Positions 1-64,000 of a stretch of DNA of 64,000 bases are shown here, in pieces. How positions within the stretch are numbered: position 1 is the first letter of the stretch; each line of letters begins with the position of its first letter. The notes under the pieces were generated by a model. That model searched no databases and was not told where the DNA came from. It was given only the letters and a program-made list of their open reading frames with translations. This stretch comes from Channallabes apus (taxonomy: Eukaryota > Chordata > Actinopteri > Siluriformes > Clariidae), in NCBI GenBank assembly GCA_030522415.1, contig CM060113.1:17321651-17385650 (forward strand), given 5' to 3'. Both the position numbers and the translations under genes were made by a program.

Positions 1-136
1 GGTTTTACAATCATAGTTGATGGACAAACAGCTGATACACTCTTCACCAGCTTCAGAAACAATGTGAAGTGTCAGTTGTTGGGGTTGTATAGCGCACTTA
101 TGGAATGAATACGATGAGATGACAGAGTGGAGGTTT

Positions 137-590
137 AATACCCCTATCTCACCTACGCGTGGCGGTTCATTATGATTCAGCGCGAGTTTTGGTGCTGTTA
201 TTACGTTTCCATTTTACCACGCAAAAAAATAAACATGCGGAAGCTCGCGGACCTTGCAGATCTTCGCGGACCGTCGGGCGCCGGTCACTCGAGGCGGATC
301 ACGGTGTCTAATACCCCTCTCTCACCTGTGTGGTGCCTAATACCCCTCTCTCACCTGTGTGGCCGGACTCATCTCCGTGAGCTGCCGCGATTGCCCACCA
401 CGTTCCTTTAACGTTCCGCGAAGTTCTGCAAAGTCTGCAAGCTTCCGCGAGGACCAGCAAAAAATTAAACGTTGAATTTTTCACGCGGAAAGATGAAAAC
501 GTAATCAAAGCGCAAAAACTCGGGGTGAATCATGATCAAGCCTACGGCCACAGCGCGAGACCGTGCAGGTGAGATAGGGGTATAACACAC
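137..590. repeat. foldback (inverted-repeat) element
   Basis: The left edge carries ATACCCCTATCTCACCT and the right edge carries its reverse complement. The similarity continues inward for over 100 bases: TGATTCA, CGCGAGTTTT, ATTACGTTT, an A-rich run and GCGGAAGCT appear in order on both arms. The centre (about 300-365) repeats a shorter version of the same ACCCCTCTCTCACCTG block twice in tandem. This is the layout of a foldback MITE or other hairpin-forming repeat. No coding capacity is evident; the small ORFs here are shadows. Confidence 0.6.
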
Positions 591-1289
591 CGCATCTCAC
601 AGCGAGTCAAACCGCATGAGTGAATACTGTAGGGGTATTACACATTACAATCACCCAGAAAAATGAATGGATGCGGGGTTTGAAACTCCCAAGGTTATTT
701 TCTCATTTAACTAAATCAAATTTCATAAAAATAAAACGTGTCAAAAGAAAAACCCATAAAGTTATGGATAATGGCTAATGATGAATGAAACATATTTTAA
801 ACAAAAAGCAGAGAGCAGCTGGACATCGGGACGGGGAGTGTACAGTAAGTACAGTAAGTACGACGCGTTGGTCTGGCACGCGCAGGTCTGAGCAGCTCAA
901 GAAGCTCCATAATCTGTTGCCTTGAAAGGCAAAACGTTTATTTTATATATTTTTTTATAACGGCCACGGGGAAAATATGAAAAGGGCTGAAGTTTTGTCT
1001 AAAGGAAAAATGTACATGACCCACACGGCTCCACGGACCGCGCTGTCTTCAGTTTAACACAACACCACGCTCGCTGCCTAATTGTTCACCACCTGTTTAA
1101 TATTAATAGTGATTTGGCAATTTTAATGCATTAGTCACATTATGAAATAGGGTAATTAAAAGTCACTCTATTAGTTCTGATATCAAATAAAATAATATTC
1201 TTAAACAGGTCTACAGTATATTCCATCATTAATACGACTTTGATAACGTGCCATAATGTGTTTGGATACACCGCTGATTTATAAAGACT
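591..1289. other. intergenic, nothing recognised
   Basis: AT-rich unique-looking sequence. A short tandem of AGTAAGTAC occurs near 845-862. No gene, RNA or clear repeat was seen. Confidence 0.4.
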
Positions 1290-1499
1290 GCTGCTCAGTG
1301 GCGGCGACTAGCGTCTTGAGCTGAAACTACGCTAAGTATGAGTTAAGGTTGCTCCAGACCAACCTTACGAACGTCTGACTTAGCTAAGAGATACTTAGCG
1401 TAAGAACGTTTCGAGAAATGCGCCACAAAGTTAAGAGAGAGGTTAAGGTACGACTTAAGAACTACTTAGAGATAAGAAGCTTTCGAGAAACCGGGCCCT
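1290..1499. repeat. possible PIF/Harbinger-type MITE end
   Basis: The stretch ends in TTTCGAGAAACCGGGCCC, which reads outward as GGGCCCGGTTTCTCGAAA, the style of terminus seen on fish Harbinger-like MITEs. Inside are several ACTTAG/CTAAGT and TTCGAGAAA words. Only one end was found, so it is a fragment or a mis-call. Confidence 0.3.
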
Positions 1500-4400
1500 G
1501 CTCAGTACGATGCTTTTCATGACATGACTGGAGAAAGTATCCCTAATCATGTCTCTGCTGCTGACATCCTGTGAAATATACAAATCAGTGCAAAGTGGTT
1601 AAAATACTGTACAGTATCACTTTTTAAATTTTCCTCAGTGGGTTCCTGTTCTGAGACAAACTGTCCACTAGTCTTCAGTATATTTAGCATTTTCTGCATA
1701 TTTAAACCCAATATGCAGTTTCTTCAGCAGTATCTGTATGCTGTAATAGTTGTATGCTGTTAAGTTACAATAATGAGACTAATACACAATTAGACAGTAG
1801 ATAGAAACATTTAGTGATAACCACCTCATTCTCGGGCACCTACAGTTAAACGATACACATGTGAATACATACTTATTTGCTTTCTATCTGTGAGGTGTGC
1901 TGTAGTAAAGTATTGCCAACTTACCTTGCATTAGCTTGAATAGTGACTGCAATATCTGTAAAAGAATGTAAGAAATGTTCATGTCAGAATTAATTTTTAA
2001 CTGCTTGCAGATATCAACCACGTGTAAAGTGGATGTTGGTCAGTAAAAGAACATCATGAAATAAAATATAGGCTTTACAACTTATATAAGGTTGATTGTT
2101 AATTAAGATTTATTTAAACAAGCATTTAGACTTATGTAATTGCAAAAGTGTGCAGTATGTCACCTTATCAATTTCTATATATAGCTATCATACCCAATAG
2201 TAGAGGTAAAGAATATAAATAAAGTTCAATGTAATATTTGCCTTGTACAAGTGCATTTTAAAAACTAACGTTAATCCTGTGTGATTAAGACGCGAAAAAC
2301 AGGGTGATTATTAAATTTCGGCAGCTCGAACTTTACTGGGACAGAATGCTAGAACACGACAGGGCAATGCCTCGAGCTAGGTTTGCACGGATGCTAATAG
2401 GTTTGCTAATAACGAATTGTGGTGCAAATCGCAAACTCTGTCAACTATATTAATAGCTTCATTTAGTAATGATTTAACTCTAACAAAACTAAGATTAAGT
2501 TTTAACGTTATCCAAACATCTGTTAACACTGTTAACATGAACACTTTTAGCACTTGTACCTCAACAAAAAAAAGAAACGGTAGGCACAAACCACTGGGAC
2601 TGCAGATAGCTTAATGACTCTACACTTTTCTGCAAACATATTTCAAATAATTACTTAGCATATTAATAACTTACCGTGGTAAAATTCACATTAGCCGTGG
2701 TGAAATCTCTCTTCTTTTCCTCTGTGCGCGCCGCTTCAAACTTCGGAGCCAAAGCGGAAATACGTCACGAGTCTGCGTGCACGTAGTCCATTACCTTGCC
2801 GAACTGAGTACATTTTACTTTAAGTTGTTCATTTTTGGTGTGATTTGATTAGATGGCAAACACTAAGTAAATATTACTGAGGAGATTGTATTTAAATTTA
2901 CATATGTATTTTAGTATAATAAATGACAAAGAAACTGCAAGTAATGTACTGAATTAAACATGCCATTTTTAAGTAAAAAGACAAAATAGTATTTGTAAAA
3001 CATACTTAAATAATGTTACCATTATTTACAAGATCAAAAAATCACTTTTTACAGTGTAATGTTAATTGTAAGATGGCGAGTTGTTCGCGATGTAGAATGT
3101 GGGCGGACATTATGCAAATATGTTACATAGTGACGTGGATCTGTAACAGAAAAAGATTGGAATTGCTAACGACTTGTTTAGCCGAATGTGAGCCAACTCT
3201 TTTTTTTTTTTTTTTATAGACAAAAACTTAATTTATCGTGCGCTGTCGGCGTCACAACTTTGCAGATAGTTTATGTTCACATACAGCTACATGACACACT
3301 GCATGAAAGATCATATTTGAAAATATATACATCATAATAGGGGCACTTTAAGATTCCTTCTCCATCTCAGGCACATTTTTCTTTCCACCGTCACCTCTGG
3401 TTTACTAATTAGGGGCAAACCAAAATAATAATAATAATAATAATAATAAAATGTATCCTCTTTTTTATCCAAAATTTTTATATGTTTAGTATAGCATTGT
3501 TGGGAACAAAACATCTCTAACATATGTATAACAACATATAACATATGCAGGTGTGTCTCTAGGGAAGCATACAGTGAAGAAAGGGTTATTCATTGCTGTG
3601 TAATTTCCAACAAGCATCAAATGTACTTTGATACTAAACTATTTATTACACAGTAAGAAATATTTTCCCACAAACCACTGTCTCAGTGACATCTCTATTT
3701 AAGGTGCCAGACTGATCAGTCTTTGTCCATTATGTTCCACATTAAGTCATTATCTATGCAATTCACTCCATTAATTTTGCTGGTTTTATTAGCCAAGTGT
3801 TCTGCCTGTATGTACTGTTGACAGGCATTTCCAAAAGCTAATCTGACAGCTAATGACTTCATTACGCTCAGCACATTAATTGGCTTACTTCAGGGGCTCA
3901 TCTTTAATTGGCATAAATAGATTCACACCTGAGCGCACCTCCATCTAAGCTGTATTGCAAAAAGGAGCAATTTCACAGTGAACACACATACTATCCATTA
4001 AACAGTGCACAAAGCAAATAAGATGACTCAAAAATACCAAAACCACAAGCCCAAATATAAACAGTAGGTCTCTTGAATATTGCAGTAGACATTATAGAGT
4101 GATTAATGTGATGAGACCCAGAATAAAGTGTGTGAAAGTGTAATTAACACCACTGTTTACGTTGCCATACTGTGATCAGTGGCGTTCTCAGTGGGGGTTT
4201 CTCTGATTGAACTGACAGTAGCGAAGTGTAGACACACACAAGGTGTGCGTGTCAGCAGAATGTATTTTAACACAGTACAGAAAAAGTTTGTGGTGAAGGA
4301 CTAAGGCAGACGTTAAATAAAATGGTGAATGCAAAAATTAGTTAATGAACTTACTTGTCTTGGAACTAAGGAACATAAATTTACTTACATAAGGTACTGT

Positions 4401-5270
4401 AGAGCCTGAAGATACATTGCCATCTAGGGGAATCTAGTGACGTCTTTGCCACATGAGACAGTCTGTGTGTGTGTGTGTGGCTCCTAATTAATTATGACTA
4501 ATGAGACCTTCATGGATTCTTCTTAAAATATTGGGCCTTAATTAATTCATAGGTTTTTTTCTTTTTTCTTGGGCATCTACATTACAGAAAAACAATTTCT
4601 CCTTTTATTAGCATGTGTTAAAGATGTAACCAAACTATTCAGAATGACCAGATAAATGTTTGAACAAACGTTTAATCTTTTTAAATAAATCTTTGCAAAT
4701 CATGTGATTAAGAAGGGTTCATCAAGACTGTGACTGAAGCTGTCCTATACTGTAGATAGGAGGCTTTTATGTGGTCAGATATGAAACTCATGAAACAATG
4801 ACCAAAATCATGGTGGTATAAGGCTATTAGTTTAGTAGTAGTATTCTAAGGAATTAAAATGAAAACTACATTTGTTAGAAAAGGAAATTGAACACAAAAA
4901 ATGTGTGGGCCAAATAAACAAAAAAACAAACCAAAAAAAAAGTCAGCCATTATTTTAATTCCAGAATAGTTTTTCTCCCTGAGTATATGCGTATGAACCA
5001 GGGGAGCATCAGAGTAAGGATTATATTTCATTTTAAATAAAGAACGATACCACCCATGCTACACTTAGAACACACGTACTACGGGATCAAATCCAAAGCC
5101 AGATATGCATACGTGTCCCACAGATGTTTTAGGAAAAGAAATTACCAGTTTTGTTATATGCTGATTATTTGCAACTATCTGATAGCATATTTGGTAAAGT
5201 AGTATGCTTGTTTATAAACTCTATAATTGCTAATTTGTCAAAAAAAAGCTATGTTCAAAACCTGAATATA
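1500..5270. other. intergenic region, no gene recognised
   Basis: Mostly AT-rich sequence with short ORFs only. A (AAT)n microsatellite lies at about 3424-3450. A locally CpG-rich patch at 2690-2800 contains ACGTCA (a CRE half-site on the minus strand, 2762-2767), and AAGATGGCG, a YY1-like word, sits near 3070. These could mark a neighbour's promoter, but no exon can be supported. Confidence 0.35.
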
Positions 5271-5275
5271 CAGTA

Positions 5276-6658
5276 TACTCAGCAAAAAAAGAAACGCCCC
5301 TTTTTCAGGACTGTGTATTTCAACAATAATGTAAAAATCCAAATAACTTTACAGATCTTCATTGTAAAGGGTTTAAACAATGTTTTCCATGCATGTTCAA
5401 TTAACCATAATCAATTAATTAACATGCACCTGTGGAATGGTCGTTAAGACCTTAACAGCTTACAGAAAGTAGGCATTTAAGATCACAGTTCTAAAAACGC
5501 AGGACACTAAAGAGACTTGTCTACCGACTGTAAAAAACACCCAAAGAAAGATGCCCAGGGTCCCTGCTCATCTGCGTGAACGTGCATTAGGCAAGCTGCA
5601 GGGAGGCATGAGGACTGCTGATGTGGCTAAGCCAATAAATTGCCATGTCCGCAATGAGACGCCCAAGACAACGCTACAGGGAGCCAGGAAGGACAGCTGG
5701 GTAGGTCCAGGATGGGTACATCCGAATAACAACTGCCCGAGTCACACCAGGAACACACATTCCCTCCATCAGTGCTCAGACTGTCCGCAATAGGCTGAGA
5801 GAGGCTGGACTGAGGGCTTGTAGGCCTGTTGTAAGGCAAGTCCTTACCAGACATTACCAGCAACAATGCCGCCTATGGGCACAAACCCACCTTCGCTGGA
5901 CCAGACAGGAATGGCAAAAAGTGCTCTTCACTGATGAGTCACGGTTTTGTCTCACCAGGGGTGATTAATGGATTCGTGTTTATTGTCGAAGGAATGAGCG
6001 TTACACCGAGGCCTGTACCCTGGAGCGGGATCGATTTGGAGGTGGGGGGTCCGTCATGGTCTGGGGCGGTATATCACATCACCATCGGACTGAGTTTGTT
6101 GTCATTGCATTCAATCTCGATGCCTTACGGTACAGGGAAGACATCATCCTCCTCCCTCATGTGGTACCCTTTATGCTTGCTCATCCGGACATGATCCACC
6201 AGCAGGACAATGCTACAAGCCATACTGCTCGTTCTGTGCATGAGTTTCTGCATGACAGCAATGTCAGTGTTCTGCCATGGACAGCGAAGAGCCCGGATCT
6301 CAATCCCATTGAGCACGTCTGGGACCTGTTGGATCGCAGGGTGAGGGCTAGGGCCATTCCCCCAAGAAATGTCCAGGAACTTGCAGGTGCCTTGGTGGAA
6401 GAGTGGGGTAACATCTCACAGAAAGAATTGACAAATCTGGTCCAGTCCATGAGGAGGAGATGCACTGCAGGACTTCAAGCAACTGGTGGCCACACCGGAT
6501 ACTGACTGGTACTTTTGATTTCACACACTGTGAAGCATTTTTAGTTTATGTCTTATGGTGTTGACTCTTTTAGTGTTCATACAAATATTTACACATTAAG
6601 TTTACTGAAAGTAAAAACAGTTGAAAGTCAGAGGACGTTTCTTTTTTTGCTGAGTTTA
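5276..6658 (+). mobile_element. Tc1-like DNA transposon, family A, decayed
   Basis: The two ends carry a perfect 19-nt inverted repeat, CTCAGCAAAAAAAGAAACG, at 5278-5296 and its complement at 6636-6654, flanked by TA-rich ends. It encloses a broken transposase on the same strand. Length and end sequence fit a nearly full-size teleost Tc1 element. It lies just beyond the 3' end of the kinase gene. Confidence 0.88.
5551..6505 (+). pseudogene. Tc1 transposase pseudogene (family A)
   Basis: The reading frame opens with MPRVPAHLRERALG, continues as a helix-turn-helix-like region (MRTADVAK) and then changes frame several times. The last 149 codons are intact (6056-6505) and show the Tc1 catalytic signature: HQQDNATSH with the second Asp, then SPDLNPIEHVW with the final Glu. 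Frameshifts and small deletions between about 5640 and 6050 make it non-functional. The product would have been a cut-and-paste DDE transposase acting on the flanking inverted repeats. Confidence 0.85.
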
Positions 6659-6689
6659 TTATTCAGATGACAGGCAGGAACCGAAGTCA

Positions 6690-7090
6690 TGAATTCAGTC
6701 AAGCCCCAAAATAAATGAGTGAAACCATTAATATTAAACCCACCTAGGGTTTGGGCTCCCCTTCTGACATCAGGACAGCTCTGGCCCATTGGGACCTCTG
6801 GGGTGTGCTGTGGTGTCTGACATTGGGACATCAGTGGTGGATCCTGTGGGTGATGTGTATCGGGCTTGTTTGTCTGGTGCAGCCCATTGATCCTCAATTG
6901 GATTGGAATCTAGTGAATTTGGAGACCAGGTCAGCAACTTGAACTCTTTGCCTGCTGAGCATCATGCGTGGAGGTTTCTGATACCTTTCTGTAAAAAGAT
7001 CAACATTGGCTTTTCTGTGGGAATGGGTTGGATCTCATGAGAGCAGCTGGGCCTTGAGTGGCCATGATCCTGTCACTAGTTTACTGATAT
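6690..7090 (-). mobile_element. Tc1-like remnant, family B
   Basis: Read on the minus strand, the segment resembles the C-terminal third of another Tc1 transposase, around the motif that includes the final catalytic Glu (CTCAATTGGATTGGAATC on the plus strand complements a decayed NPIE). Both inverted repeats are missing. The same family recurs at 53.0-53.5 kb. It directly abuts the right end of the family A element. Confidence 0.55.
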
Positions 7091-7099
7091 ATAGTAATT

Positions 7100-8373
7100 A
7101 TTACTGTTATTAAACTCAACTCCAAAAGTAGTCAAAAGTTTTACTACTATGGCTATTCATTACATGATTAATGTATTTTGACCTTTGTACTTAGGATTTT
7201 TTCCAAACAAACAAAATCAAGAAAAATGAACTCCAAATCAGAGAACGCATGTTTTGTGATCTTTAATGCTAATATATACAGAACCAGAAAGAAAAATAGA
7301 ATCTTAAAATTTAAATGAAATAAATACAATATGATACAGTTTCCACAATTATTCTTTTTATATATATATTTATTTATATATATATATATATTTATATATG
7401 GATAATCTGCTGCTCTGGGAGATGAAGTTTGCCTTCTGCAAATCCCACGAGTCCTTGGTTTGCCCCAATACTGGATCCAACACTATGAATTCTGGTCCAT
7501 ATTCACTGACCTTTGATGGTTCCTATTATTTCATCTTTAGCTTATTTTTTATTCAACCCAAATAAAAAACTAAAATAAGATCAAGGTGGGGTATGGGTGA
7601 AAAAAAGCAAATGCAACAACCTGACAAGCTTCAGTGCAAATGTGCTTAAAATTAATTGATATGATGAGGGTTGATCAGGATGGTGTTTGACAATCTCTCT
7701 GGCGCTAAATTCTATATACACTTATTGAACTAAATAAAAATGTCTCTGCTCTCAGCTCTTCAACTCATCTTGAGGTAACATTGAGTGGTTCAGATACACT
7801 GATTCCTCCAGCCGCATGCTAAATGGCATTACAAGACAGGAAATTACCAAAACATATCTTCCCTCCCAGATAAACTGTCAAAAGAAATGAGATGGCAAGG
7901 GGTAGGAAAAAAGTCGCAAATGAAAAGAGATGTTTTAAACTAGGGAAAGGCAGAGCACAGTTTACTTAAAGCAGCTTTAGGTCAGCCAGTCACAGTGAAT
8001 GAGAGTAGGCGCTGGTGCTGTTTTTCCACTTAGCGGGAAAGAGGAAAAGAGAAAATGAAGAATGACTGAGAAAAGACAAAAAGGATAGTTACAGAGAATG
8101 CATACAAAAGGAAATGGGAGAGACAATGTCACATTTCAGCCTGCAGCAATTTGGATTTTTGGATTTTTTCAGCCATGTTCAGTTCAGCTCGGTCCCTCAG
8201 TCTGTAGTTTGGTAAACAGTGTCAGTGTCCCTGATGTACAGTGACCAATAAGACTGTACACCCAATTATAATGTGCAAGAGCTGAGAAAAAAATGTCAAA
8301 CAATTGGGAAAAGAGCAAACAAATAAATAGACAAAATGTGGGGGGGGGCACAGTGATATGAAGATGCCTCGGT
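7100..8373 (-). other. rps6ka6: 3' flank and 3' UTR of rps6ka6
   Basis: This follows the stop codon of the kinase. Candidate AATAAA signals on the minus strand lie at 7548-7553 and, inside an (AT)n tract, at 7369-7374. No further coding sequence was recognised. The true UTR end cannot be fixed from sequence alone. Confidence 0.5.
7548..7553 (-). promoter_or_regulatory. rps6ka6: candidate poly(A) signal of rps6ka6
   Basis: AATAAA on the minus strand about 820 bases after the stop codon. It is one of two AATAAA candidates in this flank, so the assignment is tentative. Confidence 0.35.
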
Positions 8374-61468
<53,095 letters not shown>

Positions 61469-61499
61469 AAGGTAGAACTAAAGCCGCGTATGGCGAGCC

Positions 61500-61760
61500 A
61501 TGCCTTCACTGCGGAAGCTCGACTAGCCCAGGTTGAATATGACACGCGACTCGGATGTCAGTATTAACCCAGGTAATGGTGTTAGGAAATCAGACTTTTG
61601 GGACGCAGCTCGGCCAGACACTGGCTTTAGGAGGCGAACGGACCCGACCGCCTGTTTACTTTCCCATTGACACGAACATGGCCAACATGGCCGCCTCCGC
61701 GCGCCCCATAGCAACACAGCGGCGGATTGACGTCGAGTTTGACGTAACTGAGTTCAGGGC
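61500..61760 (-). promoter_or_regulatory. rps6ka6: putative rps6ka6 promoter (CpG-rich, TATA-less)
   Basis: CpG-dense sequence just upstream of the first coding exon. AACATGGCC is repeated twice head to tail (61675-61692), and the second copy continues into GCC, giving a YY1-like AACATGGCCGCC (61684-61695). Two CRE-like words, TGACGTCG (61728-61735) and TGACGTAA (61740-61747), and an X-box half (CCATAGCAAC) follow. No TATA box was seen. The start site is not determined. Confidence 0.6.
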
Positions 61761-61929
61761 TTTCCCCTGCACACTGACTTAAAAATCAGTTTCTTATTAA
61801 TAAGAGTATATCAGCGTTTTATTATTTTGTTGTAGCATTTTAAAATAATGAATCATATAATTCAGTGTCATTATATCAATCAAAACACTACTAATACCAC
61901 TAATAATAATAATAATATTAATCTCCCTC

Positions 61930-62260
61930 ACTCATCATCTATACTGCTTTATCCTGTATACAGGGTCGCTGGGGCCTGGAGCCTATCCCAGGAGGCTGAG
62001 GGCAAAGGACTGGGTTCACTATGGACTGTGGACGGGGTGCCAATCCATCACAGGGCAAACACCTGCTTGCACACACTCACACTCATTCTCACTTTATGAG
62101 CAATTTGGGAATCTGCATGTCTTTGGACTGTGAGAGCACCTGGAGGAAACCCACCAAGCACAGGGAGAACATGCAATTCCATGCACACAGACCCGAGGTG
62201 TCAATCGAACCCGAACCCTGGAGGTGCAAGGCAACAGTGCTAGTCACTACGCCTATGCCG
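61930..62260 (-). mobile_element. fish SINE, inverted copy
   Basis: On the plus strand it is the complement of the repeat at 21821-22175: GGAGCCTATCCCAGGAGGCT, GGGTGCCAATCCATCACAGG, GGGAGAACATGCAATTCCAT and AATCGAACCCGAACCCTGGA (B box complement). Confidence 0.8.
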
Positions 62261-62334
62261 CCTTACTAATAATAAGAAGAAGGAGAAGCAACCTTTATAA
62301 TAAATTAAGTTGTCTTGAAGTTGAATCACTTGAT

Positions 62335-62470
62335 AGCATTGTGGCCTTGCACCTGCAGGTTCAGGGTTCGGGTCCCTCCTTGGGTTTGTGTGCATGTAGT
62401 TTGCATGTTGTCATCCTACATTAGGTTCCAGGCCCCTGCAACCCTGTACACTGGATAAGAGGTATATACT
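62335..62470 (+). repeat. partial copy of the same SINE
   Basis: CAGGGTTCGGGTCCCTCC, then GTAGTTTGCATGTTGTCATC, then GCAACCCTGTACACTGGATA match the head and tail of the SINE with the middle missing. Confidence 0.5.
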
Positions 62471-63299
62471 GTAAGATGAATGAATTAATCACATAATCCT
62501 GGCCAAGGTTGCGGCCCATCATATTCTAGCCAATCTGTTGGTTTAGAGTTTCACATGTCCTCTGTGTGTTCAGTAGGCTTCCTCCCACAGTCCAGCAACT
62601 TGAAAGAAAGAGATTGGCCAGGGTTGCAGCTATTCTACTTTCTTCCTTGCTTGTTGTTGGACAGTGGGAAGAAACCAGTCAAGCCACAGAAATCCTAAGT
62701 GAACATATGGAGGACATGTGAAACTCTACACTGCACTCAGAATCAGTCCAGTTGTGTTATACTGTACCACTCATCTGTGTCCATGACTTTATATATTCAC
62801 CTCTAAACCTCATTTTGATCTCAGGATATTGTTGACTAAATAATTATTCATATTTACAGTACAATAGTTTTTTTTTATATACAGCATTGATATCATGGTG
62901 ATTAAAACCCTGATACTGGTGCCAGTGCAACACCCACTAGCATTCCACCCCCTGTCAGCATCACTGACAACATAAGCTAAATCCTAACCTCCATATTTAG
63001 CTTAGCATCACTGATATATTATGTAGTCCAGAGCACTGTTACTCACTGCTGCTCTGTCAACTCCTCACATAGTTTTATATACCATTTTTGTGCTTATAAC
63101 ACCTTTTTTCATCTCGCAGACACCCGTTGCAAAGGGCGTTTTTAGTACCTGAAACAGAATGCCATATGCCATATTGAGCAACTATATATTATAGGAAGTC
63201 CATCTCCTTATCAAATCATGATCTCTCACCACATAATCTTTGGTGCAGCACAACTAGCTATCATTTCTCTATTTACACCGCTAATCTAATCTGGTCATG
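62471..63299. other. upstream flank, nothing recognised
   Basis: AT-rich sequence without protein-like ORFs. A short CTTCCTCCCACAGTCCAG at about 62579 is another SINE-like scrap. Confidence 0.4.
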
Positions 63300-63497
63300 T
63301 ACATTGCCTGGCCCAAAAAAGTCACACAAGTTTTCCGTCGGATGGCTTTTATCTTTGTTTACAGCTTTTATGTTTGTTTGCTATTTTTTTTTGGCTGAGA
63401 ACTTGTATTGGTGACTGAAGAGTCAAACCATTACATAGTCCTCCCCACCAGATCCTTGTGACTTTAATGTGGTGAAATTTTATGAGCAGTCAGTGTA
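63300..63497. mobile_element. short Tc1-type MITE
   Basis: TA then CATTGCCTGGCCCAAAAAAG at the left; TGAGCAGTCAGTGTA at the right. The left end resembles family F. No coding sequence. Confidence 0.5.
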
Positions 63498-63734
63498 GGC
63501 AGCTACTTTAATTTTATTTCAACTTTATTTGTATAGCACTTTTTTTTTTTTTTTTTTACAATTGTGTGAATTTTAAATCGGCATTAAATTTGAAAAATGA
63601 ATCACTGAACCAACAAAAACGAATAAAAAAAATTGTCCCTTTACACCATCAGGATTCTGCCCACTATCTCCATTAAGCCCACTTAATTATTATATCAGTC
63701 TCATGTCATCTCGAGAGTAGACTACTCCAGTTTC

Positions 63735-63945
63735 TCTACCAAGTACTAAGTCATGTTTTGCTCAGGGATTAAATACTTATTTTCATCATTGAAATGCAAC
63801 TTAATTCATAACATTTGTATCATGTGCTTTTTCTGGATTTTTGGTTGATATTCTGGTTGAATCCTTTACCATAAACCTATGATAAAAATTATAGACAACT
63901 TCATTTCTTTGTAAGTGGGCAAACTTAGACAATCTGTATTGGGTA
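63735..63945. mobile_element. Tc1 family C right-end fragment
   Basis: Matches the right inverted repeat of the element at 11746-13085 in order: ATTGAAATGCAACTTAATTC, ACATTTGTA-CATGTGCTTTT, ACCATAAACCTATGATAAAA, then AGTGGGCAAACTTAGA. The outermost bases are lost. Confidence 0.85.
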
Positions 63946-64000
63946 ATGCGTCAGTTGATGTATCAACTGATCTGAGATCTGAGCACAAGTGCTAAATTGT

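Noticed and set aside
3013..3219. 68-codon ORF ending in poly-Phe
   Set aside because: It ends in a T-run and has no protein-like pattern apart from Cys-rich chance content.

Overview
The window is vertebrate, almost certainly teleost, genomic DNA. It is AT-rich, has long introns with GT-AG splice sites, and is crowded with fish-type repeats: many Tc1/mariner copies of several families, hAT derivatives, a Helitron, L2/Rex-type LINE fragments and tRNA-derived SINEs. The mix fits a Tc1-rich fish such as a catfish, but the species is inferred and not proven by anything I can see.

One host gene fills most of the window. On the minus strand, 22 coding exons between 61468 (start codon) and 8374 (stop) join without a phase error into 2229 nt, or 742 residues. 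The product is a p90 ribosomal S6 kinase (RSK) with an N-terminal AGC-type kinase domain, an ERK- and PDK1-regulated linker, a C-terminal CaMK-type kinase domain and a MAPK docking tail. The N-terminus, the N-ETMNMIL stretch, the ILPIVQ linker and the QRYSAEQ stretch resemble RSK4 more than RSK1, 2 or 3, so I call it rps6ka6. The promoter is GC-rich and TATA-less, around 61.5-61.76 kb. The 3' UTR lies in about 7.5-8.37 kb.

Layout from left to right. 0-5.3 kb is intergenic, with a foldback repeat at 137-590 and a small CpG-rich patch near 2.7 kb. 5.3-7.1 kb holds two Tc1 relics. 7.5-61.5 kb is the kinase gene. Clustered exons with short introns encode most of the kinase core (31.4-32.5 kb, 42.5-44.9 kb). 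The large introns carry the insertions: intron 12 (two Tc1 copies, one at the exact centre of a perfect palindrome), intron 7 (hAT and Tc1), intron 6 (LINE interrupted by a hAT, and mariner relics), intron 2 (a hAT split by a Helitron with a 407-aa helicase ORF), intron 1 (solo LTR, hAT with 8-bp target duplication, Passport/Sleeping Beauty-like end, SINE) and intron 15 (hAT with nested MITE, SINE). 61.8-64 kb is upstream sequence with SINEs and Tc1 end fragments.

No complete second host gene, functional RNA gene or CRISPR array is visible. The most unusual structures are the palindrome-centred Tc1 at 29614-31317, the Helitron-in-hAT nest at 46445-48851, an orphan exon-like segment at 27910-27971, and an altered C-terminal tetrapeptide of the kinase.
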